From assembly GCA_965215475.1 (NCBI GenBank), contig OZ244061.1, forward strand, positions 2,914,001 through 2,978,000: a DNA stretch of 64,000 nt. Reading direction: 5' to 3'. The notes under the pieces are model-generated. The model searched no databases. It was not told where the DNA came from and saw only the letters and a list, made by a program, of their open reading frames with translations. Positions 1 through 7,241 of the stretch are shown one piece after another (positions within the stretch are counted from its first letter, which is position 1; each line of letters begins with the position of its first letter). Both the position numbers and the translations under genes were made by a program. The DNA is from Bin80 sp965215475. Lineage in GTDB: Bacteria > Bacteroidota > Rhodothermia > Rhodothermales > Bin80.

Positions 1-93
1 GAAGATAAATTTGCAGCACTTGCAGATGCGGGTGCCCATGTAGTTCGCAACCCTGCACATATCGGAGAAGCGGTTCGAAGTGCTGGGATTTGA
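1..93 (+). CDS. sucD: Succinyl-CoA ligase alpha subunit, C-terminal end (partial)
   Basis: The window opens inside a reading frame of 30 codons that ends with TGA at 91-93. Its residues (EDKFAALADAGAHVV, then IGEAV) match the usual C-terminus of the alpha subunit of succinyl-CoA synthetase, which in many bacteria reads DEKFAALEAAGV...IGE. This subunit carries the phosphohistidine and CoA site of the TCA-cycle enzyme that makes ATP or GTP from succinyl-CoA. Only the tail is visible, so the assignment rests on a short stretch. The stop overlaps a possible TTG start of the next gene, suggesting co-transcription. Confidence 0.7.
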   Translation, partial: EDKFAALADAGAHVVRNPAHIGEAVRSAGI

Positions 94-104
94 ATGTAGC
101 CCCT

Positions 105-713
105 ATGGAGGTTCGGGAGATCACTTTTTTCAAGAGTGCAGTAAACCTGACACAGATGCCATGTGAGGGGATACCAGAAGTTGCCTTTATCGGTCGTTCA
201 AATGTGGGAAAGAGTGCATTATTAAATATGTTGTGCAGGAGAAAATCTCTTGCACGAATCAGTTCGGTCCCGGGTAAGACGCAGACCTTTAATTATTATC
301 TGGTGAACCATGAGATATATTTTGTAGACATTCCAGGTTATGGATATGCAAAGGTGAGCAAAAGGGCAAGGGCGCAGTGGAGAAGAAATATTATGGTCTA
401 CCTCACACAGCGCGATTCGCTATGTGTAGTGCTACATCTTGTGGACAGTCGCCATGCACCTACGGATTTGGATAAGGAAGTCATGCTACTTGTTCGTGAG
501 ACGCTTGCAGAACGTCTATTGGTTCTCACGAAAACAGATAAGTTATCAGCAAATAGAATCCAGAAAAGTATTCGGACCGCCCAAGAGACATTGAGTGCTC
601 AGGGAGCAGATTTGCCAATCGTAGTAACGTCTGCGGTTGATCAAAGAGGACGGGATGAGTTACTACGTCGAATTGCAGACGCAATTCCAACGACAGATCG
701 AGAACGCGGATAG
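105..713 (+). CDS. engB: Ribosome biogenesis GTPase EngB/YsxC
   Basis: A TrmE-Era-EngA-like GTPase of about 200 residues, needed for assembly of the large ribosomal subunit. The G1 loop is GRSNVGKS, the switch/G3 region is DIPGYGYA, the G4 motif is TKTDK and a G5-like TSA follows. These are in the order and spacing of the EngB family, and the length is normal for it. ATG at 105 gives the usual short N-terminus before the barrel; an in-frame TTG at 90, overlapping the sucD stop, is an alternative start five codons longer. The protein acts in the cytoplasm with 50S precursors. Confidence 0.95.
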   Translation: MEVREITFFKSAVNLTQMPCEGIPEVAFIGRSNVGKSALLNMLCRRKSLARISSVPGKTQTFNYYLVNHEIYFVDIPGYGYAKVSKRARAQWRRNIMVYLTQRDSLCVVLHLVDSRHAPTDLDKEVMLLVRETLAERLLVLTKTDKLSANRIQKSIRTAQETLSAQGADLPIVVTSAVDQRGRDELLRRIADAIPTTDRERG

Positions 714-852
714 AAATACCATTGCAGATTACACGGGCTCAACGAAATAAAAAATCAGATAGATTTCTTCCTGATGATATTTTTCCTGATTGATCTTGTT
801 AATGTACAGGTCCAGTAATTCCAATATGCTGCATAAGTGAGTACGGAAAATT

Positions 853-987
853 ATGATCACTCCAAGGAGCATAAATCATATAGATTTTTTTGATGAGCAT
901 GATGGGTTTTCTGCACTCAGGGGGACCAATTTTCCTATTTTTACGGGAGAAGTAATTCAGATGCAAATCAATTCATTGAGGGGATGA
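853..987 (+). CDS. Possible 44-residue leader or small protein upstream of mrp
   Basis: An ATG at 853 opens 44 codons that close at TGA 985-987, overlapping the mrp ATG (984) in an ATGA arrangement typical of translational coupling. An in-frame TGA lies just before it at 838-840. The peptide (starting MITPRSINHIDFF) has no recognised domain. It is the only organised reading frame in the 270-bp gap between engB and mrp. It may be a coupled leader or pure chance, and I cannot tell which. Confidence 0.25.
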   Translation: MITPRSINHIDFFDEHDGFSALRGTNFPIFTGEVIQMQINSLRG

Positions 988-2066
988 GTGGAAAAGTGAT
1001 TAGACGTAAGGCTGTTTATCAAGCTTTGAGTACGATTCGTGACCCTGATCGAGGAGGCAATGATATTACTCGCCTGGGAGCGGTTAAAGATGTTGTGATT
1101 AATGGCAGATCCATTTCGCTCAAGCTTTCTATTTCACAACCAGGAACTACATTTTCTGAGACGGTGGTTCAGCAGTGCAGAGAAGCAATCCAATCGAAGT
1201 TTGGAGAAGGTGTGGAAGTACAAATTGAGTTGATTTACCCCAAGGGGCGCTCTCCGCAGCTACAGCTAGGAGCTCGGCACATGATTGCCATTGCTTCGGG
1301 AAAGGGGGGAGTGGGAAAAAGTACAGTGGCAACGAATATCGCGGTAGCTCTTGCCGCGCAAGGTTATCAAACAGGGCTGGTGGATACAGACATCTATGGG
1401 CCAAGTGTTCCGGTGATGTTTGGACTTGAGGGGGAGAAACCACATGTAAATGATCAACGAAAAATCGTTCCAATCGTAAAGCATGGCGTTCATGTACTTT
1501 CCATGGGATTATTGGTGGATGATTCTGAGGCTGTGATTTGGAGAGGTCCGATGGTTTCTAGTGCTGTGAAGCAGTTTTTAAATGATGCGGAGTGGGGAGA
1601 TCTAGATTTTCTTATCTTGGATTTGCCGCCAGGAACAGGGGACATTCAGCTTACAATTGTACAAACCATTAAATTAGCTGGTGCGATCATCGTCTCAACA
1701 CCACAGAAAGTAGCTCTCACAGATGCTAGGAAAGGTTTGATGATGTTTTCAAAAGTGAATGTGCCTGTTTTGGGAATGATTGAGAACATGGCTTGGTTCA
1801 CTCCTTCAGATCTCCCTGAGCGGAAGTATTATCTTTTTGGAGATGGTGGAGCTGATCGTCTTGCAACCGAAACAGGTATCCCACTACTGGGTAAGATCCC
1901 TTTGGAAGAACCTCTTCGAATCTCAGGTGATCAAGGGCTTCCGATTGTATTATCGGAGCCTTCTAGTGCGTCTGCTCAGGCGTTTCAGTCCGTTGCAGCC
2001 AAAATTGTTACGTCACTTATGGAGAGGGGAATATCCAAGGTGTCTCCACTTATTGAGTACCAATAG
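984..2066 (+). CDS. mrp: Iron-sulfur cluster carrier / Mrp-family P-loop ATPase
   Basis: A 360-residue Mrp/ApbC protein that binds and transfers Fe-S clusters to apoproteins in the cytoplasm. Residues 1-90 form a MIP18/DUF59 domain. A deviant Walker A (GKGGVGKST) follows near residue 105, and then the Mrp signature (WRGPMVSSAVKQFL) and a Walker B-like LDLPPGTGD. The cluster-binding CxxC seen in proteobacterial ApbC is absent: the stretch after ENMAWF reads TPSDLPERKYYLFG, as is usual in Bacteroidota homologues. GAGGGG 5-8 bases before ATG 984 is a good ribosome site. A NifU-like scaffold gene follows 20 bp later, supporting a role in Fe-S assembly. Confidence 0.93.
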   Translation: MSGKVIRRKAVYQALSTIRDPDRGGNDITRLGAVKDVVINGRSISLKLSISQPGTTFSETVVQQCREAIQSKFGEGVEVQIELIYPKGRSPQLQLGARHMIAIASGKGGVGKSTVATNIAVALAAQGYQTGLVDTDIYGPSVPVMFGLEGEKPHVNDQRKIVPIVKHGVHVLSMGLLVDDSEAVIWRGPMVSSAVKQFLNDAEWGDLDFLILDLPPGTGDIQLTIVQTIKLAGAIIVSTPQKVALTDARKGLMMFSKVNVPVLGMIENMAWFTPSDLPERKYYLFGDGGADRLATETGIPLLGKIPLEEPLRISGDQGLPIVLSEPSSASAQAFQSVAAKIVTSLMERGISKVSPLIEYQ

Positions 2067-2089
2067 AGATAAAAAACATTTTCACTGTG

Positions 2090-2344
2090 ATGTCAGGATA
2101 TGATCCAAATATGGATGGAGCTCTTCGCCAGAAGATAGAAGATGGACTTGATTCAATTCGTCCGTATCTTATTGCAGATGGTGGAGAGGTTCAACTACAC
2201 AGAATTACAGATGACATGGTTGTGGAATTGAAGTTGCTTGGAGCTTGTGGTACATGTCCCATGAGTTCAATGACATTGCGTGCAGGGATTGAACAGGCCT
2301 TGCGACATGCTGTACCACAAATATCAAGAGTGGATGCCGTATAG
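2090..2344 (+). CDS. NifU C-terminal-domain Fe-S scaffold protein
   Basis: A stand-alone NifU C-terminal (Nfu) domain of about 84 residues. The conserved core is DGGEVQL followed by the cluster-ligating GACGTCPMS (CxxC). Such proteins assemble or carry a cluster shared between two monomers and hand it to target enzymes. It lies just behind mrp, probably in the same transcript. ATG 2090 is preferred; a GTG one codon earlier (2087) is also possible. In this clade the gene is often called nfu or simply NifU family. Confidence 0.92.
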   Translation: MSGYDPNMDGALRQKIEDGLDSIRPYLIADGGEVQLHRITDDMVVELKLLGACGTCPMSSMTLRAGIEQALRHAVPQISRVDAV

Positions 2345-2400
2345 GTTGTGCACGTTCGTAACATTAAGTCAGGACACTAAAACATTTATATCAGGTTAAG

Positions 2401-3174
2401 ATGAATCTAAAAGGAATTTTAACAGTCACTATCGCGTTGACCGTATTTATTGGGTTACAGCCTCGTTCTGCTTCCGCACAGATGGAATTTCACTACCAGA
2501 GGGGCTCTCTTTTGAATCCATTTACCGGGACTCATCACGGAACAAACATCCTCACGTTCCAGCATGCAGGTGCCTGGAAACTTGGAAGAACATTCTTTTT
2601 CATTGATTATCTAGATGATGTAACGAATGATGGATTCAACGACAAAGATTTTTACGGTGAATGGTATCCATCATTGAGTTTCAGCAAGCTTTTCGGTCAG
2701 GACATAAAGATCGGCCCCATCGTAGATATTTCGGCTGTTGGGGGATTGAATTTCGATGGCGATGTCAACGTTTTCAAGTTCTTGCCGGGCATTCAGCTTG
2801 CATGGAAGATTCCTGGGTTCATTTTCGTGAATACGGACTTTGCCCCCATCGTGGACTATAGTGATGGTCCTAGACATGAAACGGGGTTCATGTTTGACGT
2901 CAGTTGGCTAAAGATTTTCAATATTGGAAGCCAATCATTTTCCTTCATGGGGCATGCAGAATACATTGCAGAGGTAGAGTATGAGAGTGAAAATCGGTCA
3001 AGTGCGGCATGGATTCTGGCACAGCCCCAATTAGTATGGGATATAGGAAAAATCTTCCAATCGCCCAACGAGTTACATATTGGGGTTGAGCTCCAGTATT
3101 GGTCAAATAAATTGGGAGTTGACGGGCAGGATGAATTTCGTCCCCAGTTTTTGGCTGTTTGGCGTATGCAGTGA
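2401..3174 (+). CDS. Outer-membrane beta-barrel protein, Tsx/OmpK-like or DUF5020-like
   Basis: A 257-residue protein with a clear signal peptide (hydrophobic residues 4-20, cleavage after SASA at about 26). The rest alternates aromatic and polar residues in strands, and the protein ends in WRMQ after an FRPQFLAVW strand, as outer-membrane barrels do. The pattern of FFIDYLDD, EWYPSLSF, an AEYIAEVEYE strand and LHIGVELQYWSN resembles nucleoside-channel (Tsx/OmpK) and Bacteroidota DUF5020 barrels. The exact family is my judgement by pattern. The substrate cannot be read from the sequence. It follows the Fe-S genes by 56 bp but is probably transcribed independently. Confidence 0.6.
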   Translation: MNLKGILTVTIALTVFIGLQPRSASAQMEFHYQRGSLLNPFTGTHHGTNILTFQHAGAWKLGRTFFFIDYLDDVTNDGFNDKDFYGEWYPSLSFSKLFGQDIKIGPIVDISAVGGLNFDGDVNVFKFLPGIQLAWKIPGFIFVNTDFAPIVDYSDGPRHETGFMFDVSWLKIFNIGSQSFSFMGHAEYIAEVEYESENRSSAAWILAQPQLVWDIGKIFQSPNELHIGVELQYWSNKLGVDGQDEFRPQFLAVWRMQ

Positions 3175-3240
3175 GGATCGTTTGGTTGGACAATGATATC
3201 TTAACATTATTAGATTTATCGGGTGCTCCCCCTAACTCCG

Positions 3241-3303
3241 TTTCGTTCGTCTGGTTAAGTTTTGCGGAGTCATTTCCTATAAGATATCTGCATTTTCTTT
3301 TTT
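3241..3303 (-). repeat. Dispersed 60-nt repeat, copy A
   Basis: These 60 bases align without gaps to 11361-11420 with about 43 of 60 identities by hand count. The best conserved parts are TTTGCRGAGT, ATTTCCT and TCTGCATTTT. Both copies can pair TGCRGA (3263-3268 here) with TCTGCA (3287-3292). Copy A lies just beyond the 3' end of a decayed secreted-protein gene. The strand shown is the one on which copy B would lie in an mRNA leader. The function is unknown. Confidence 0.5.
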
Positions 3304-3317
3304 CCTCCCCCTTTGCA

Positions 3318-3741
3318 TTACTGGACGCGTATAAAGTGGCCGGTATAGATGGAGTGTGATGTGTGTTCCGGCGAAGTGGACAGAATCCGATAGAGGTACC
3401 CCCTGAGGGCATCCGTAGCTCATTGAGATTGATCTCCTGCGCCATCACGCGCCGGCCCGTCATGTCCAACACGTCCACCTGCACCTGTGCGGGCCAGGGT
3501 AGGTCCAACACCAGATGCGTAGAACTCTGGAACGGATTCGGATAATTCGGAATTCTTGGGGCCTCCCCGATGCCGCTTCTGTCGAGACCGGGGAGACAAC
3601 CTCCATGGTAAATTTTGGACTGTTCTGGACTCTGTTCGCATCCACGGCTCGATAGGTCAGAGAGATGGGCGGGGTGGTGCGCTAGGCTAACAGATAAAAT
3701 GTAGAGGGTGAGAGTCCCTTAATATAAAGAGGATCCCCGTC
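3318..3741 (-). pseudogene. Decayed secreted Ig/cadherin-like protein with T9SS C-terminal sorting domain
   Basis: Read on the minus strand, three frames must be joined to recover one protein tail. First comes an Ig-like module: DGDPLYIKGLSPSTFYLLA, a TAG stop at 3682-3684, then TPPISLTYRAVDAN. Next, after a frame change, comes a type IX sorting-domain start (IPNYPNPFQSSTHLVLDL, then DVLDMTGRRVM). After a further one-base shift inside a G run come YLYRILSTSPEHT and the closing TGHFIRVQ with TAA at 3318-3320. YPNPF...GRRV...YLYR...G.F is the classic order of a T9SS type A sorting domain. The intact ancestor was a secreted or cell-surface protein of a T9SS bacterium. One nonsense and at least two frameshift lesions make it a pseudogene. 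No clear N-terminal part is visible upstream. Confidence 0.75.
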
Positions 3742-4523
3742 ATATATATTTCCCCGAGTCCTGCGATATGCACTGTGAGGTGCCTATTGAAGCGTGGACA
3801 GGGGCGCATGTGACCGGAGCGATTGAGCATCGAAATACTCATCGTCTGAGTCGCCGAGACGGTCACCCCCCGTCGAAGACAACACGGGAAACCTCGCTAT
3901 GGTAGGGGGACAACGGTGTCTGAGAACCCAGGAACATATGTACGCATTTTATCGGGATCTAGGAGATCTCGATCTTTTCCCGTACATGGACGCGTAGGGA
4001 AGGCGGAAGACGCTGAAGCCTATGATGTACGAGATAGAGAAGCCAGATGAGGTCATCGTAGTGAAGACAACTGCGAACAATGGGGACAAGGACGAGCGAA
4101 GGACCTCCAAGGGAAGGTGCAAGATCCTACCACACGCCATGCACAGAAATGGGAATGTATGAACTATGGGATGGAGCACCTACGGCATATTGTAAAGATA
4201 TGCCGTCAAACGGTGGAACGTAACCCAAGGGAAGAGCCGAGCTCCCACCGTGATAATTCCCCAGGGCTATCCGACACTAAATTATATGGGATTCTCGGAC
4301 GGACACAAAACATGTGAATCAACTCAGGATTTGATTTGAATTTCATTCAGTACGTCTTCTGCTGGTATTTACATTAAGCTAGCAATTTGCTACGTTGATT
4401 CAATTTTTGTTGAGATCAAATGTGTGGTGTACGGTCAATATAAGTGGCGTTATTTTCGAGATTACTAAAAAAAAGGTACTATTCCGGCATTAATAGGTAA
4501 ATCCACATTTTTATTTTGTATTA
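3742..4523. other. Gene-free stretch between the pseudogene and amt
   Basis: No convincing gene is visible. The part next to the pseudogene may hold more of its eroded 5' end: a VTVSATQTMSIS-like stretch is readable on the minus strand at about 3830-3870. It is too broken to delimit. The AT-rich part from about 4320 to 4523 presumably contains the amt promoter, but no clear -10/-35 pair stands out. Confidence 0.4.
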
Positions 4524-5834
4524 TTGGAGAATTATCTGAATTATTCAACCAAAATGTTACCTGAGACACAATTTGTTCTGAACACGTTTGCTTTTCTAAT
4601 TTGGGGAGCACTCGTAATGTGGATGGCTGCCGGCTTCACGATGCTTGAGTCTGGATCTGTCCGAACCAAAAACGCTTCTGTAATTTGCCTGAAAAACCTA
4701 GGTTTATATGCGATTGCTGGTTTATCCTACTATATCATAGGTTACAACCTCATGTATACAGATGTATCAGGCTTCATTGGTAGCTTTAAGTTATTTTTTA
4801 ATGCTACTCCAGAAGAAATCGCTATGATAGGGGGGGATGCAAGTGTACAAGAAGAGGTTGTAGGTAGTGGGTATTCCCAGATGTCGGGCTGGTTTTTTCA
4901 AATGGTATTTGTGGCTACGACCGCCTCAATCGTTTCAGGTGCGTTGGCTGAAAGGATTCGATTATGGTCATTTTTCTCCTTCGTGTTAGTTCTCACCGCT
5001 ATTATATATCCGATCATCGGTGCATGGACATGGGGAGAGGGATGGTTGTATGAACTTGGCTTTTCAGATTTTGCAGGCTCTACGATCGTCCATAGTACAG
5101 GAGGATGGGCTGCTCTTGCAGGGGCAATTATATTGGGTCCTCGTTTGGGTAAGTTCAAAAAGGATGGCAGTGTTCGGTCTACTCCACCGTCTAGTGTTCC
5201 GATCGTTACCTTAGGTGTATTCATTTTATGGTTTGGTTGGTTCGGATTCAATGGTGGATCTCAATTGGCGTTAGCGGGAGCGGTTGATGCGACAAGTATG
5301 GCAGGGATTTTTGTCAATACAAATCTGGCGGGAGCCGCCGGGTTACTTGCTGCAATCATTGTTTCGCGTGCAATACTCGGACGATTTGATATGTTTGCAA
5401 TCTTGAATGGCGCGCTAGCCGGTTTGGTATCCATCACGGCTGCTCCTACAATGCATCATCATGGGGTTGCTATTCTCATTGGTTTTGTGGGTGGAGTAAT
5501 TTGTGTTCTGGCAATCAAGTTATTAGACAAACTGAAAATTGATGATGTTGTTGGTGCAGTGCCAGTACATCTCTTTGCGGGAATATGGGGGACGTTGGCC
5601 GTTGCATTTACTGTGGACGGGACAAGCTTCGGGGTGCAGGCGTTGGGCATTGTAACCATCGGAGGTTTTGCTTTCATAACCTCCTTCATAGTATGGAAGC
5701 TAATTGATGTTCTAATGGGAACCCGTGTCTCTGAATCTGTTGAGCGAATTGGCCAAGATACCGCTGAATTGGGTGTGGATGCATATCCTGAATTTGTGTT
5801 GATGCCTGAGGACTATGATGAAGAAGAAGGTTGA
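4524..5834 (+). CDS. amt: Ammonium transporter, Amt family
   Basis: A 436-residue inner-membrane protein with eleven expected helices that conducts ammonium/ammonia. Recognisable Amt features are the N-terminal MLESG, the pore region HSTGGWAALAG carrying the first pore histidine, WFGFNGGS, and APTMHHHG carrying the second. The cytoplasmic tail ends in a short acidic segment. The TTG at 4524 gives the longest form. ATG 4554 (MLPETQF) is the likelier start by protein comparison, although GGAGA at 4526-4530 lies too far upstream of it to be a normal ribosome site, so the start is uncertain. No glnK/PII gene is adjacent. A strong hairpin follows about 100 bp downstream. Confidence 0.93.
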   Translation: MENYLNYSTKMLPETQFVLNTFAFLIWGALVMWMAAGFTMLESGSVRTKNASVICLKNLGLYAIAGLSYYIIGYNLMYTDVSGFIGSFKLFFNATPEEIAMIGGDASVQEEVVGSGYSQMSGWFFQMVFVATTASIVSGALAERIRLWSFFSFVLVLTAIIYPIIGAWTWGEGWLYELGFSDFAGSTIVHSTGGWAALAGAIILGPRLGKFKKDGSVRSTPPSSVPIVTLGVFILWFGWFGFNGGSQLALAGAVDATSMAGIFVNTNLAGAAGLLAAIIVSRAILGRFDMFAILNGALAGLVSITAAPTMHHHGVAILIGFVGGVICVLAIKLLDKLKIDDVVGAVPVHLFAGIWGTLAVAFTVDGTSFGVQALGIVTIGGFAFITSFIVWKLIDVLMGTRVSESVERIGQDTAELGVDAYPEFVLMPEDYDEEEG

Positions 5835-5938
5835 GGATTTAATTGTTGTTGTGGAAAATAGCTTCGAAATTTCGTTAACATCATTTTTTTCGTACTCTGT
5901 AACGATCCAACTATCGTATTGACGAGTCACAAAGAATA

Positions 5939-5980
5939 AGAAAGACGATGGCAATGCAGGCGCAGGATCATCGTCTTTCT
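5939..5980. terminator. Strong 12-bp hairpin downstream of amt
   Basis: AGAAAGACGATG (5939-5950) and CATCGTCTTTCT (5969-5980) are perfect inverted repeats around an 18-base loop. It lies about 105 bp after the amt stop. There is no T run on the plus side, so it may be a transcript-end processing structure rather than a textbook intrinsic terminator. Confidence 0.5.
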
Positions 5981-6405
5981 GGTTTAGAGTGAGGAGATTA
6001 GATTGGAATACGGTGATGTAATGTATAGAGGGGTTGTATCCTGCCTATGAATTCAGAATATGATTGGTTGGATTTTGGTGTGCAGGGGAAGCAATCCCGA
6101 TTGAGTGAGGTGAGAGAAAATCCCCAAAATAATCCGCCGCGAGGGAACGACAAGAGAGCCGTTGATGCATGAAGCAAATCCCTTGGGAACTTCCGTACAG
6201 AGAAATCTAAATCAGCGAAAATCGCTAAGATCAACTCATGACGAATTCACATCCACCAAGCAGAACGTAAATTTCAAAGGAAACAGCAAAGCACACCTAC
6301 CCAATAAGTAGGGAGACTCATGTTCAAACGGAGCGAATAAAATAAGGGGACGGCGGCAATAGTTTGAAACTAAACTGGACGCCCTCTCACGCAAAACGTG
6401 GTAAA
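5981..6405 (+). other. Gap with two overlapping small reading frames
   Basis: No recognised gene lies here. Two short frames overlap: ATG 6047 to TGA 6172 (41 residues, starting MNSEYDWLDFGVQGK) and ATG 6165 to TAG 6311 (48 residues, starting MHEANPLGTSVQRN). Both peptides are polar and look disordered. They could be one small gene split by a frameshift, or chance. Neither has a good ribosome-binding site. Confidence 0.2.
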
Positions 6406-6750
6406 CTAACTCGCCTCAATTGCTGCAATGCGATCTTTGACCACGGGAATAATGGTGTCAAATCCACTGATACTGAAGATTTCCCTGATACTATCGCGCA
6501 TGCTACAAAGGGTAAGCTTCCCTTGAGCTGATCGAATACTTTTTGCTCCAATCAACAATACGCGCATACCAGAACTGCTGATGAATGATAACTTCGTAAA
6601 GTCAACCACAATATGCGTTTCACCGTCGTCAATACGATCTTTGATCATCCGCTCAAAAAGGGGGGCGTTTGAACTATCGATACGTCCCACTGGGGTAAGA
6701 ATAAGTATGTCTCCCTCGTGCTCTTGAAGCACATCAATATTGTTAGCCAC
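6406..6750 (-). CDS. STAS-domain anti-sigma factor antagonist (RsbV/SpoIIAA type)
   Basis: A 114-residue single STAS domain. The key loop (FISSSGMRVLL) carries the serine that a partner HATPase kinase phosphorylates in RsbV and SpoIIAA. In the partner-switching scheme the unphosphorylated form captures the kinase/anti-sigma factor. The GTG start at 6748-6750 is well supported: GGAGGG on the minus strand (6758-6763) is seven bases upstream. The kinase gene is 68 bp upstream and the PP2C phosphatase gene lies before that, so all three parts of a switch are encoded in order on one strand. Confidence 0.9.
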   Translation of the reverse strand: MANNIDVLQEHEGDILILTPVGRIDSSNAPLFERMIKDRIDDGETHIVVDFTKLSFISSSGMRVLLIGAKSIRSAQGKLTLCSMRDSIREIFSISGFDTIIPVVKDRIAAIEAS

Positions 6751-6818
6751 GGTTGGTCCCTCCGATTTTTTTTAGGTTTGTCAGCATTACATTCTAGAAA
6801 TGTACGAATTTCCAAGCA

Positions 6819-7241
6819 TTAAGTTAAGTTATACTCCAGAGTCACACGGTTGATACCATCGACAAACTCGTAAGAGATGTCATCTGCCTGAGATTTTACG
6901 AGATGGATCCCGAGTCCGCCAATTGGCCGAGCATGCACTTCACTCGTCAGATCAGGCTTGGTATCTAATGTTGGATCAAACTTGCCTCCATTTGATTCAA
7001 TCACTACTTGAACACGATCATCTTGTGTTCTGAGGTCAACAGCAATTGCTGGCTCAACCCCCTCCTTAAACGAACCGTGTACAAGCGTGTTAGTGACGAG
7101 TTCTTCCAGGGCAAGATTTATGATAAAAATGGTCCTACTGGGAAGGCCATTGGCCTCACCGAAGGTTTCTACCATTGCGGCAAGGTCACGTAATTCTGAT
7201 ACACTTGCGGCAACGAGGACACGAAAATCGTTCGAAATCAT
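6819..7241 (-). CDS. RsbW-like serine kinase / anti-sigma factor (HATPase_c)
   Basis: A 140-residue GHKL ATPase domain of the RsbW/SpoIIAB group. The N box is LALEELVTNTLVHG and the G1/G2 region is IGGLGIHLVKSQADDISY. Such proteins phosphorylate a STAS antagonist and hold either it or a sigma factor or other effector. The start overlaps the stop of the upstream phosphatase gene by 4 bp (ATGA type), indicating coupled translation. No sigma factor gene is adjacent, so the output partner is encoded elsewhere or is not a sigma factor. Confidence 0.88.
   Translation of the reverse strand: MISNDFRVLVAASVSELRDLAAMVETFGEANGLPSRTIFIINLALEELVTNTLVHGSFKEGVEPAIAVDLRTQDDRVQVVIESNGGKFDPTLDTKPDLTSEVHARPIGGLGIHLVKSQADDISYEFVDGINRVTLEYNLT

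Noticed and set aside
2945..3511. A 188-codon minus-strand open frame starting MLDLPWPAQ
   Set aside because: Its first part is the T9SS sorting domain of the pseudogene. The rest runs out of frame and antisense through the outer-membrane protein gene.
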